From: HGM04593 sp045630965
Lineage (GTDB): Bacteria > Bacteroidota > Bacteroidia > Bacteroidales > Bacteroidaceae
Assembly: GCA_045630965.1 (NCBI GenBank)
Contig: JAZQTU010000025.1
Coordinates: 1-55,992 of the forward strand
Direction of reading: 5' to 3'
Length of the DNA: 55,992 nt
Shown here: positions 8,390 to 17,405 of the stretch, in pieces
Numbering within the stretch: the stretch's first letter is position 1
Layout: each line of letters begins with the position of its first letter
Position numbers and translations under genes: made by a program
The notes under the pieces: generated by a model
What the model was told of the DNA's origin: nothing
The model's input: the letters and a program-made list of their open reading frames with translations, nothing else
Databases searched by the model: none

Positions 8390-9058
8390 CTATTTTCCCG
8401 TGTACTCGGCGAGCTTGTTCAATGATGGTATTACAATCTCTTTCCTGTGCAATTCTGCAATGCCTGCATCCTGCATTTCATTGAGAGCTTTGGAGATGTT
8501 GAGTCTGGTCTCACATAATATTGATGCAAGAGTCTCCATCTTTATTGACAAGATCTTTCTTCCATGATGTAGCTCGCATCGTGAAATTATGAAACTGTAT
8601 ATTCTGCCAGCTATTCCGGGAGGAGTCTTGCTCCATATCATGTTTTCCAGTTTCTGTGATTTACAGCTTATCAGGTTAAGGAAATTTATGGTAAAGACAC
8701 GGTGTCGTGTCAGTTCGCTGAACAGGAATTTCTTTTCAATAATCAAGGCAGTGCAGTTGCCATTTGCAACATACTCTCTGCGGTAGCATGTACTGTAGCC
8801 GAACATGGAATATGGCTCTATGGCATACGGCGCTGTCATCTCTTCTGCCAGCCTGTAGCTTTTGTCGGGCGCTTCCGTAAAAGTATGCATCTTACCCTGT
8901 ACAAGAATTACAATTTTCTCGCATGCGTCACCGCAATGGCAAATTGTATCACCATCGCTGTACTTGACAAACTCAAATGTCACTTTGTCAAGTATTGATG
9001 TTATGTCATCTCTGCTCATTCCCTGAAAATAGGGTAGGGAGAGTAGGCTTTCGTACAT
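8390..9058 (-). CDS. Crp/Fnr-family transcriptional regulator
   Basis: The 222-residue protein has an N-terminal cyclic-nucleotide-binding-like beta roll (about 10-125, with GDTICHCGDACEKIVILVQGKMHTF in the effector-pocket region) and a C-terminal winged helix-turn-helix (about 150-215; METLASILCETRLNISKALNEM is the recognition region). No four-cysteine Fnr iron-sulfur signature is seen, so it is more Crp-like, though the effector cannot be told. It stands alone, facing away from the GH85 gene across a 230-base spacer, and has its own promoter at 9081-9112. Targets are unknown; the GH85 gene is a candidate by position only. Confidence 0.88.
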   Translation of the reverse strand: MYESLLSLPYFQGMSRDDITSILDKVTFEFVKYSDGDTICHCGDACEKIVILVQGKMHTFTEAPDKSYRLAEEMTAPYAIEPYSMFGYSTCYRREYVANGNCTALIIEKKFLFSELTRHRVFTINFLNLISCKSQKLENMIWSKTPPGIAGRIYSFIISRCELHHGRKILSIKMETLASILCETRLNISKALNEMQDAGIAELHRKEIVIPSLNKLAEYTGK

Positions 9059-9080
9059 AAAATATTAAAATTGTATAATT

Positions 9081-9112
9081 CAAATTTACTCCATTAGTAA
9101 CTAATCAACAAA
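9081..9112 (-). promoter_or_regulatory. Promoter of the Crp/Fnr gene
   Basis: On the minus strand TTTG (9112-9109), 20 bases, then TAAATTTG (9088-9081), a full consensus match 22 bases before the start codon. Confidence 0.75.
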
Positions 9113-9288
9113 CAAAATAGTATCTATTCTTTCTCTTTTTTGATTTTTTTAAGGAAAATTCATTCTAGTACTGTTCTTTTGTTATTTCTAAAAGAATGAT
9201 GTCTTTTTCAAAAAAATATTAAAAAGGCGTTTTGTTAATTTTATTTGTGTATTTTAGCAGTTGAAAACTATCTTAAATTAACTATATT

Positions 9289-12200
9289 ATGAAAAAACGT
9301 AATCTATTTTCTTGGGTCATGGCACTTTTTGCAGTAGGTGTCGTGGCGCAGAGTGTTCCTACTCACGAAATGTACGTAACGGACGGTAGACCCGACAACA
9401 TCGTTGAGGCTCTTGAGAATTGGGAACCTGGAGAACCATGGAACGGAGATCAGGACTATGTCGATGAGAACTTCTGGATTTCACGTGTTCCTTTGAAAAA
9501 CCGTTTCCGTCCTGGAGACTATGCCAATGATGCGCTGAACGATGACAACAACAAAAAGTTCTGTTGGATGGCGCCAACCGGTGAAATGACAAAGAAATGG
9601 GGCGCATTGCCACGTTACAACTTTGATGCCGACAATTTCAACATGTGGCAGTATCTTGATATCCATTCAAACTGGACAAACAGCTTTTGGCGTGTTCCCG
9701 GTGCGTTCAACGACGTTGCGCACAAGAATGGTGTAAAGACCGGTTGTACCTATTTTATCGACTGGGGTGCCGAAGTTAATGCAGAATCTTCAGCAGGTAA
9801 GACACTGTATGAGTTGGCTGAGCCAGGAACAAATTCACACGGAGACAAGTATAAATATTCACGTAAACTCATCCAGTTCCTCAAATATTATGGTATTGAC
9901 GGTCTTTGCTTTAACCCGGAAGGAAATTGGAGTGCGCAGGTTTATAATCGTTTCATTCCATTCCTTGCTGAATGTCACAAGATTGCAGAGGAGTTGAACT
10001 GGCCTTTCCACGTTGACTGGTATTCTTTCGTTACCAATAATGGTGGGTTGAATGACAACGGCTGTAAATTGAGTACAAACAATAACAACTGGTTCCACAA
10101 TACAACCTACAACCAGCCTGTTACCGATGTTTTTATGCTTAACTACAACTGGAGCGAATCTGGTTTGCAGACAAGTGTGCAGACAGCACAGAATATGGGC
10201 CGTTCATCATTTGACGTATATGCAGGTTATGACATGCAGGGACGTGGTTATGGTACATATGGCAATGCCGGTTGGGAAGTTCTTATGAAGTATCCTATCT
10301 CTCTTGTGATTTGGGGTGCTCACGACCGTAATCAGCTTTATATATCTTCAACCGAAGGTGGTCAGAGCGACTATGCTGTACAGAACGAGTATCAGAAGAA
10401 GCAGGAGATGCTCTTCTCTGGAGGTAACCGCAATGTCTTGAATTTGCCTGCATTGAATAATAAGGTTGTAACCTCATCATTTAGCGACCTTAGCGATTGG
10501 CATGGTTATGCAAAGGCTGTTATCGAGCGTTCTCCATTGAATGAGGTTCCTTTTGTGACACGTTTCAACCTTGGTAACGGACGTTTCTTCAATAATGAAG
10601 GTGTTACCACATGGAATCACAAATGGTATAACTATGGTATGCAGGACTTGTTGCCAACATGGCGTTGGTGGATTGACAACGGTGATGGTAAGAGCGTTCC
10701 AGCCGATGCTGTAAATCTTGACTTTACATACGATGACGCATGGTTTGGCGGTTCATGTTTGAAGGTGCATGGTGCTACAACACGTTCCGACGTGCGTCTC
10801 TTCGCAACAAAGTGGAGTGTGGCAGACGATAATGATGAGTTCCGCCTTGTCTTCAAGCCAAAGAGCAGCGGTGCTACAAACCTTGAGCTTATGATTGCCA
10901 AGGAGAATGGCGAAAACAGCTTTGTATATGTTCCTGTTGCAGGTAACGTAAAGGCTGATGAGTGGAACGAGGTTGTAATCAAGGCTTCTGAGGCAGGCCT
11001 TGCTGCCGGTGATGTTGTAGGTTGCGTAGGTCTTTCTGTAAAGAATACCGATGCTTCTTACGAAGTACTTCTTGGTGAGTTTGCCTTTGTACCTGCAGGC
11101 TATGATGTAGAACCTGAAAGACCAGACATTATTCATGCAGAGGTTATGAAGAGATACTACAACCGTGCTGATATAAAGGTTGTTTTCGAAATGCCTGCAC
11201 CTGATTCTCGTAAACCTGAATATGAAGGATGTCCAGTTTATAACGAAGAGGTAAACACTTGGTACTACGAAATCTATATCAAACAGGGTGGTGTAGAGAC
11301 TCTGCTTACCACAACAACATCTTGGGCAGCTTATGTTGTAGATGCATCATTGCAACAAGGTGTTGACCGCTTGCAGATTGGTGTTCGTGCTGTAGGTTTG
11401 GATGGCCGCGCTAAGAGCGATATCAGATGGTCAACATATCTTAATGAGCCTCTTACTGTCATTGAGACACTTACAGTGGATAAGGATGTAATAAAGCCGG
11501 GTGAAGAGTTTACAATCGGTTTTGAGGATCCTAATCACAAGGTTGCAGAAATCAAAATTTATGACGCTTTGACAGGTGAACTCAAGGCCAGCACAGACGG
11601 TATGGCTCTCTCTTTGACAACATCACTTCCAGCAGTAGGTAGCTACGATGTTGAGATCAAGACAATCGATGATACATTCATGAACCGTTCGCTCATTCTT
11701 GTAAGCCCTGAGGAGACAGGACGTTTGCCAGAAATCGTAAGCCTGAAGGCTGATGAGGCTTCAAAGGACGATAATGGTAATGCCAAATACATGGCAGAAA
11801 TAAACAAGGGTGATACATACGAAGGCAACCCATGTACTGTTTCTCAGTCATTGTATATGTGTGAACCATATCAGTTTACTGTTGACGCAGCAATTATGAA
11901 GGAGTATAACAATACATCATTTGCTCTCTGGTTCAAGGTTGAGAAATTTGAGCATGCTTCACTCGGAACTCTGCTCATGACAAAGGTTAACCGCAATTAC
12001 AATGGTACATGGACCGATCAGGTTTGGGGTGAGATGTGGACTGCTATCCGTCCTGCAGGTTATGCAAAGAACAATAACCTGAAACGTGATAATGCTGAAA
12101 ATGAGTTGTCACTTTGTGCTGATGCTCCTCCTGCAGGAACTTATAATTATGAGCACAATAATGATGTCGATATCCTCTCTGACGGCTATAGCCTTATGCC

Positions 12201-13101
12201 AGGTGTTTGGTACCATGTCTGTGTAGTCAAATCTGGTAGAAACTTGAGCATGTATTTGAACGGTAAGCTTATTGCAAGCGGTTCATCACGTGGTAGTGGT
12301 CCAAAGGACTGGAAGGGTGCCAAATTCTATGTAGGTGGTTCAATGACTAACCTTGCAAGTTTGACCGGTTGGGTAGATGAGGTTCAGATCTGGAGCAAGG
12401 CTCTTTCTGCAGCAGAGGTTAAGGAGGCTATGATGGGTTACAAGACTGCTCCTAAAAATCTTGAGGGTTACTTTACTTTCGAGGAGTCAAAGACCGACAG
12501 CGAGGGATATGTATACTTTACCAATACAGGTCAAGCTGCATCAACAGTTCCCGGCGGTTACATGACAACTGGTAAATCGGAGAATGGTGTAACTACAGAC
12601 TACAAGCAGAACCAGTTTACAACAACTCTTGGTGTACCAATGCTTACAGGTGTATATCCTGTGAATTATGAGTCATCAAAGTGGTATGTTGAGGGTGCAA
12701 GAGTTAATTCTTCTACCGAAACATCTGCCGACGTTACATATTATGGTAATTCTGGAGAATATGAGGTTAAGCTTGTTGCAAGCAACTCTTGGGGTTCTAC
12801 AACAAAGACTATAAAGGATTATATCGTTGTTACAGGAATTGACGAAGTTGCAGCAAGTGAGGCTGGTTATATGGTTTATCCTAAACCTTTCGAACGCGTA
12901 GCTAACGTACTCTTTGCAAAGGGTGGCATTTATGATGTTGCTATCTACGCTGCTGACGGCAAGCAGGTTGTTAGAGAGGTACTTGACGTTTCTGACAGCG
13001 AAATGTGTGAAATTTCAATGGAAGGTGCCGCTGCTGGAACATATGTCGTTGTGATATCAAATAACGGCAAGGCAGTACGCTCATTCAAGATTGCAATGTA
13101 A
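9289..13101 (+). CDS. Secreted GH85-like endo-beta-N-acetylglucosaminidase, multidomain
   Basis: The 1270-residue enzyme probably cuts the chitobiose core of N-glycans. After a signal peptide (1-20), the GH85 barrel spans about 55-420. DGLCFNPEGNW contains the expected N-x-E catalytic pair, N209 and E211; many relatives read NQE here. A carbohydrate-binding-like region (about 430-610) and a fibronectin-like region follow. A LamG/concanavalin-type domain (about 865-1050; GVWYHVCVVKSGRNLSMYLNG) and a PKD-like segment (about 1120-1185) come next. A type IX-like sorting tail closes the protein (about 1195-1270, ending VRSFKIAM). A single-gene unit with a strong terminator after it. N-glycan specificity is inferred from the family. 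Confidence 0.85.
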   Translation: MKKRNLFSWVMALFAVGVVAQSVPTHEMYVTDGRPDNIVEALENWEPGEPWNGDQDYVDENFWISRVPLKNRFRPGDYANDALNDDNNKKFCWMAPTGEMTKKWGALPRYNFDADNFNMWQYLDIHSNWTNSFWRVPGAFNDVAHKNGVKTGCTYFIDWGAEVNAESSAGKTLYELAEPGTNSHGDKYKYSRKLIQFLKYYGIDGLCFNPEGNWSAQVYNRFIPFLAECHKIAEELNWPFHVDWYSFVTNNGGLNDNGCKLSTNNNNWFHNTTYNQPVTDVFMLNYNWSESGLQTSVQTAQNMGRSSFDVYAGYDMQGRGYGTYGNAGWEVLMKYPISLVIWGAHDRNQLYISSTEGGQSDYAVQNEYQKKQEMLFSGGNRNVLNLPALNNKVVTSSFSDLSDWHGYAKAVIERSPLNEVPFVTRFNLGNGRFFNNEGVTTWNHKWYNYGMQDLLPTWRWWIDNGDGKSVPADAVNLDFTYDDAWFGGSCLKVHGATTRSDVRLFATKWSVADDNDEFRLVFKPKSSGATNLELMIAKENGENSFVYVPVAGNVKADEWNEVVIKASEAGLAAGDVVGCVGLSVKNTDASYEVLLGEFAFVPAGYDVEPERPDIIHAEVMKRYYNRADIKVVFEMPAPDSRKPEYEGCPVYNEEVNTWYYEIYIKQGGVETLLTTTTSWAAYVVDASLQQGVDRLQIGVRAVGLDGRAKSDIRWSTYLNEPLTVIETLTVDKDVIKPGEEFTIGFEDPNHKVAEIKIYDALTGELKASTDGMALSLTTSLPAVGSYDVEIKTIDDTFMNRSLILVSPEETGRLPEIVSLKADEASKDDNGNAKYMAEINKGDTYEGNPCTVSQSLYMCEPYQFTVDAAIMKEYNNTSFALWFKVEKFEHASLGTLLMTKVNRNYNGTWTDQVWGEMWTAIRPAGYAKNNNLKRDNAENELSLCADAPPAGTYNYEHNNDVDILSDGYSLMPGVWYHVCVVKSGRNLSMYLNGKLIASGSSRGSGPKDWKGAKFYVGGSMTNLASLTGWVDEVQIWSKALSAAEVKEAMMGYKTAPKNLEGYFTFEESKTDSEGYVYFTNTGQAASTVPGGYMTTGKSENGVTTDYKQNQFTTTLGVPMLTGVYPVNYESSKWYVEGARVNSSTETSADVTYYGNSGEYEVKLVASNSWGSTTKTIKDYIVVTGIDEVAASEAGYMVYPKPFERVANVLFAKGGIYDVAIYAADGKQVVREVLDVSDSEMCEISMEGAAAGTYVVVISNNGKAVRSFKIAM

Positions 13102-13120
13102 AAATCACAATCAATACAGG

Positions 13121-13160
13121 AACTGCGGGCAAGAGAAACTTGCCCGCAGTTTTGTTTTTA
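13121..13160 (+). terminator. Terminator of the GH85 gene
   Basis: A perfect 13-bp stem (13121-13133 with 13139-13151) and 5-base loop are followed by a T-rich tail that overlaps the -33 box of miaA. Confidence 0.92.
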
Positions 13161-13182
13161 TGCGTAACTTGCATTAACTTCG
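13151..13182 (+). promoter_or_regulatory. Promoter of miaA-lipid kinase
   Basis: TTTG at 13151-13154, 20 bases, TAACTTCG at 13175-13182 (one mismatch in the -7 box). The -33 box lies in the terminator tail of the preceding gene. Confidence 0.6.
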
Positions 13183-13209
13183 CGTTGTATAAATGCTTAT
13201 AGTAAAGAT

Positions 13210-14142
13210 ATGCTGTGCCGTAAAGAGAAATATGATATGCTTGCAGTTGTAGGCCCTACAGCATCGGGCAAGACATCCCTTGCTGTGGATATAGCCTTGG
13301 CTGTTGAAGGTGCTGAAATTATCAGTGCCGACAGCCGACAGGTATATCGTGGTATGGATATCGGTACAGGAAAGGATTTGTCGGAATATGAACGTGGGAA
13401 TAGGGTTGTCCCTGCGCACCTGCTTGATGTTGTCGATGCAGGTGAAAAATATAACCTCTTTGAGTTCCAGCGCGATTTTCTTGTGGCTTACGATGATATT
13501 AGAATGCGTGGCGCCTTCCCTCTCATGTGCGGAGGCAGCGGCATGTATGTGGAATCGGTGCTTAAAGGCTATCGTCTGCTTCCCGTGCCTGAAAATCCTG
13601 TGTTGAGGGCCTCTCTTGAGGAAAAGAGTCTAGAGGAACTTACAGACATTCTGGCACAATACAAATCCTTGCACAACAACACGGATACTGACACAAAGAA
13701 ACGCGCGATACGCGCAATTGAGATAGAGGAGTACTACCGCACCTGCCCTGTAGAGGAACGCTCTTTTCCTCAAATCAATTGTTTGACAGTGGGTGTCGCT
13801 GTCGACCGCGAGGTGAGGCGCGCAAGAATAAGCCGTCGTTTGCATGAGCGCCTCGAAGAAGGTATGGTTGCCGAAGTGCAAGGCTTGCTTGACAAGGGAG
13901 TGACACCGGAACAACTCATGTATTATGGCTTGGAATATAAATACCTTACACAATATATAATAGGTGAACTCTCATATGATGAGATGGTCAAGGGATTGGA
14001 GATAGCCATTCATCAGTTTGCCAAACGCCAGATGACCTGGTTCAGGGGAATGGAAAAACGTGGGGTGCATATACATTGGATCGATGCCATGCAGCCTCGC
14101 GAAAAACAGGTTGAACAGGTAAAGCAACTGTTGTATGATTGA
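13210..14142 (+). CDS. miaA: tRNA dimethylallyltransferase
   Basis: MiaA transfers an isopentenyl group to N6 of A37 in tRNAs reading UNN codons. The P-loop GPTASGKT is at 15-22, followed by ISADSRQVYRGMDIGTGK (the D-S-R-Q substrate motif). CGGSGMYV and the C-terminal HQFAKRQMTWFRG are also family signatures. The 310-residue length is normal. An internal ATG at 13237 would give a start only a few residues before the P-loop strand; both fit the promoter at 13151-13182. The stop overlaps the start of the lipid kinase gene by 8 bases, indicating translational coupling. Confidence 0.95.
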   Translation: MLCRKEKYDMLAVVGPTASGKTSLAVDIALAVEGAEIISADSRQVYRGMDIGTGKDLSEYERGNRVVPAHLLDVVDAGEKYNLFEFQRDFLVAYDDIRMRGAFPLMCGGSGMYVESVLKGYRLLPVPENPVLRASLEEKSLEELTDILAQYKSLHNNTDTDTKKRAIRAIEIEEYYRTCPVEERSFPQINCLTVGVAVDREVRRARISRRLHERLEEGMVAEVQGLLDKGVTPEQLMYYGLEYKYLTQYIIGELSYDEMVKGLEIAIHQFAKRQMTWFRGMEKRGVHIHWIDAMQPREKQVEQVKQLLYD

Positions 14143-15082
14143 TATCCGTAATCTTAACCGACGTCGTTGGGGTATAATATATTCTCCAAAGGCAGGCACT
14201 TTTAGGCTCATGAAACGCTGGAGGGAGATACGTGAATATCTCGTTTCGAAAGGAGTGGAGTATGATTTCATAGAATCGGAAAATTATGCTTCAGTGGAGC
14301 GCCAGGCGCGTATGTTTGCCGACAACGGATATGAAACAGTCGTTGTTGTGGGTGGTGACGGAGTATTGCAGGATGCACTGAACGGCATAATGTCCTCTTC
14401 CCGTGCGGCGAATGTCTGTTTGGGAATCATTCCTAATGGTATCGCCAATGATTTTGCACGCTATTGGGGATTGCAGCCCGGTGATTATAAAACGGCGATA
14501 GACAGTATAATTGCACGCCGTATCAGAAAGGTCGATGTCGGGTGTTGCTCATTTGCCGGTGAACATGGCGAAGAAAAGCGCTATTTCCTTAATGCGCTTA
14601 ACGTAGGGCTTTCGGCTCATGTCGTGGAACTTGCCAATAAAAGAAAACCATTACTTTTTGCCAGTCTTATATATCATGTCCTGGGACTTTTCTATATACT
14701 GTTCCACAGACAGAACTTTCACATGCGTTTCAGGTTGAACAATCAGCTGGTCGACCAAAAGCTGATGACCCTCTGTATCGGAAATTCTTTCAGTTACGGC
14801 CTGACACCGAGCGCTGTGCCCTATAACGGCTTTCTGGATGTTTCGGCTATACGCATGCCCAAGTTGTTCGGTATTCTCGAAGCTCTTCTTATGCTTGCCC
14901 ACCGCAGGATACTCAATTATGAATTGGTTACTCCGTTCCGCACAGCGGAAATCTCGTTTGAATCGCTCGAAGGCGCACCGCTCAGCATAGACGGTCGTTC
15001 TTTCAAGCCCGCAATGCCTATGCTTGTCACTGTTGAACCGGAGAGCCTGAATCTCATAATTCCGTCAAAATTCAGAAAATAG
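14135..15082 (+). CDS. Diacylglycerol/sphingosine-type lipid kinase
   Basis: The 315-residue protein has the DAGK catalytic fold: nucleotide-binding GGDGVLQDALNGIM at about 73-86 and GIIPNGIANDFARYWG near 103-118. A C-terminal beta domain (YegS/LCB5-like) ends in LSIDGRSF. It should phosphorylate a lipid hydroxyl at the cytosolic membrane face. Diacylglycerol and, since Bacteroidota can make sphingolipids, a sphingoid base are both possible; the sequence alone does not choose. It overlaps miaA by 8 bases. Confidence 0.88.
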   Translation: MIDIRNLNRRRWGIIYSPKAGTFRLMKRWREIREYLVSKGVEYDFIESENYASVERQARMFADNGYETVVVVGGDGVLQDALNGIMSSSRAANVCLGIIPNGIANDFARYWGLQPGDYKTAIDSIIARRIRKVDVGCCSFAGEHGEEKRYFLNALNVGLSAHVVELANKRKPLLFASLIYHVLGLFYILFHRQNFHMRFRLNNQLVDQKLMTLCIGNSFSYGLTPSAVPYNGFLDVSAIRMPKLFGILEALLMLAHRRILNYELVTPFRTAEISFESLEGAPLSIDGRSFKPAMPMLVTVEPESLNLIIPSKFRK

Positions 15083-15134
15083 AATTAATAGAAACTGTGT
15101 AACTGTTTACTCAAAGCTAGAAATTCCGCGTATG

Positions 15135-15231
15135 TGTCATATCGAACATATGTGAGATATCTCTTGTGTAGTTTTGCGGTTTTTGGGGTAATCCCTCAAT
15201 AACTCGTCTCGTTGCTTTGCTCTGTATGACA
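15135..15231. repeat. Putative interspersed inverted-end element, 97 bp
   Basis: The element begins TGTCATATCGAAC and ends in TGTATGACA, so its ends are inverted repeats (TGTCAT/ATGACA). Interior pieces such as GAGATATCTC near the left and CTCGTCTCGTTGC near the right resemble the widespread small repeats in many bacterial genomes that begin TGTCATnnnGA and contain GAGATnTCTC. It lies in the 365-base gap before the debranching enzyme; apart from the promoter at 15374-15404 I see nothing else there. Confidence 0.45.
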
Positions 15232-15373
15232 AATTTTCTTTGGGCTACATATATTATTCCTTATTAATACATTCTTTATCAGTATATTTTGTCATGCGAA
15301 AAACATGTTTGGCATGCTTTATGCGGTAAATTCCTCTTTTTTTACATTTTTTATAAAAAATCGCTTTGCTTGC

Positions 15374-15404
15374 TTGTAATTGAATTTTATAATTCTTACA
15401 TTTG
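15374..15404 (+). promoter_or_regulatory. Promoter of the glucan operon
   Basis: TTG at 15374-15376, 20 bases, TACATTTG at 15397-15404. The expected transcription start near 15410 leaves a leader of about 38 bases. Confidence 0.75.
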
Positions 15405-15447
15405 GAGTTGTGATAAGTAATTTGGTTTAATATATAAATTATACGAG

Positions 15448-17400
15448 ATGAGTTATTTGCGATTCGAAAAAACGCTGATGACGAACTTGGAAGAGTCGTT
15501 GCAAAAGGAAATTTTGAGGACTAACCGTTCGGGTGCTTATCACTGTTCGACAATTGTTGACTGTAACACCCGTAAGTATCATGGCTTGTTGGTTGTCCCC
15601 ATTCCGCAACTTGATGACGAGAACCATGTGTTGTTGTCATCTCTTGACGAGACTGTAGTGCTCCATGGTGCAGAGTTCAACTTGGGCTTGCACAAGTACA
15701 ATGCCGACAACTTCAGTCCTCGAGGCAACAAGTATATCCGTGAGTTTGCCTGGGAGCGTGTGCCGACCACAATTTATAATGTGGGTGGCGTTTGGCTTAA
15801 GAAAGAGAAAGCCTTTGTACATCACGAGAACAGAATCCTAATCCGTTACACCCTTTTGAAGGCAAACACTGCTGTTACCTTGCGCCTGCGTCCGTTCTGC
15901 GCTTTCCGTAGTGTTCGTGAATATACTCACGAGAACAATATTGCCGACCGCAGCTACAAAGAGGTGGAGAATGGTATAAGCATGCGCATGTATGCCGACT
16001 ACCCCGATCTCTACATGCAGCTCAACAAGAAGAACGAGTTCGTGTATACACCTGACTGGTATCGTGGAATAGAGTACGTCAAGGAGTTGGAGCGCGGTTA
16101 TGATTTCAACGAGGACCTCTATGTTCCCGGTTATTTTGAAGTCAAGATGAAGGCCGGCGAAAGCATTGTCTTCTCAGGTGGTGTCTCTCCAATGACAGCA
16201 CGTACAATGAAGGCCGCATTCGAGCACGAGGAGGCTATCCGTGACCCACGTGACAACTTTATGCACTGTATGCAGTGTGCCGGTAACCAGTTCTTCAATG
16301 TACAGGGCGAGTACACATATATCCTTGCCGGATATCCTTGGTTCAAGTGCCGTGCACGTGACCTCTTCGTTTCGCTTCCCGGTCTTGCTCTTTCACAGGG
16401 ACATATCGACGAGTTCGAGCGCGTAATGAAGACTGCGCGTATTGCTATCGAAGACTTCATCAATGGCAAGCAGAGTGAATGCAAGATATATGAGATGGAA
16501 CATCCCGACGTTCTCCTTTGGGCAACATGGACATTGCAACAGTATGCCAAGGAGTGCGGTATCGAAGCATGCCGTGACAAATACGGTGACCTTCTCATGA
16601 AGATATATGACTTTATCCGTAACAACAGACACAGCAACCTGCGTGTTACCCAGAACGGTCTTCTCTCTACCAACGGCAGGGACAAGGCTGTTACATGGAT
16701 GAACTCTACAGCCAATGGCCGCCCAGTAGTTCCACGTACAGGTTATGTAGTTGAAATCAATGCATTGTGGTACAACGCCCTCAAGTTTATCGAGGAGATG
16801 GCTGTGCTTACACGCAACGAAGAGGTGCAGAACTCTCTGGTACGTCTTATCCCGCTTGTAGGAAAGGCATTTACCGAGGTGTTCATCAATGAATACGGTT
16901 ACCTGTACGACTATGTCGACGGAGACTATGTTGACTGGAGCGTGCGTCCTAACATGATTTTCGCAGTAGCACTCGATTACTCTCCGCTTGACTCAAAACA
17001 GCGCAAGAAGGTGCTTGACACAGTTACCAAGGAACTGCTTACTCCACGTGGCTTGCGTTCATTGTCACCAAAGAGCGTCGGTTACAACCCCAACTATGTT
17101 GGCCCGCAGATACAGCGCGACTATGCATACCACCAAGGTACAGCATGGCCATGGTTAGGCGGCTTCTATTATGAGGCTTATCTCAAGACCTATAAGATGA
17201 GTGGTGTATCGTTTGTACAGCGTCAGATGATTGGTTTTGAGGATGAGATTGTGCAGCACTGTATCGGTTCAATACCCGAAGTGTTCGATGGTAACCCGCC
17301 TTTCAAGGGACGTGGTGCCGTAGCGTTTGCTATGAACGTGGCAGCAATCCTGAGAACAAGCCAGATACTAAAACAGTACGAATCTAAAATGGAGGGATAA
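15448..17400 (+). CDS. Glycogen debranching enzyme (amylo-alpha-1,6-glucosidase type)
   Basis: The 650-residue protein has the two-part architecture of prokaryotic debranching enzymes: an N-terminal all-beta GDE domain (about 15-225, starting near LRTNRSGAYHCSTIVDCNTRKYHGLLV) and a C-terminal (alpha/alpha)6 catalytic domain (about 270-640). WFKCRARDLFVSLPG, ATWTLQQYAKECG and YHQGTAWPWLGGFYYEAY are conserved segments. It removes alpha-1,6 branch stubs from glycogen. No signal peptide, so cytosolic. It is the first gene of a three-gene unit with a GT4 and a GH57 enzyme (gaps of 5 and 20 bases). Confidence 0.92.
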   Translation: MSYLRFEKTLMTNLEESLQKEILRTNRSGAYHCSTIVDCNTRKYHGLLVVPIPQLDDENHVLLSSLDETVVLHGAEFNLGLHKYNADNFSPRGNKYIREFAWERVPTTIYNVGGVWLKKEKAFVHHENRILIRYTLLKANTAVTLRLRPFCAFRSVREYTHENNIADRSYKEVENGISMRMYADYPDLYMQLNKKNEFVYTPDWYRGIEYVKELERGYDFNEDLYVPGYFEVKMKAGESIVFSGGVSPMTARTMKAAFEHEEAIRDPRDNFMHCMQCAGNQFFNVQGEYTYILAGYPWFKCRARDLFVSLPGLALSQGHIDEFERVMKTARIAIEDFINGKQSECKIYEMEHPDVLLWATWTLQQYAKECGIEACRDKYGDLLMKIYDFIRNNRHSNLRVTQNGLLSTNGRDKAVTWMNSTANGRPVVPRTGYVVEINALWYNALKFIEEMAVLTRNEEVQNSLVRLIPLVGKAFTEVFINEYGYLYDYVDGDYVDWSVRPNMIFAVALDYSPLDSKQRKKVLDTVTKELLTPRGLRSLSPKSVGYNPNYVGPQIQRDYAYHQGTAWPWLGGFYYEAYLKTYKMSGVSFVQRQMIGFEDEIVQHCIGSIPEVFDGNPPFKGRGAVAFAMNVAAILRTSQILKQYESKMEG

Positions 17401-17405
17401 TAGAT

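Noticed and set aside
9231..9257. Promoter of the GH85 gene (TTTG, TATTTTAG)
   Set aside because: Spacer of 15 bases and a poor -7 box; not convincing compared with the other sites in the window.
16131..16715. 194-codon minus-strand open frame
   Set aside because: Antisense to the debranching enzyme gene, which has strong family motifs throughout.
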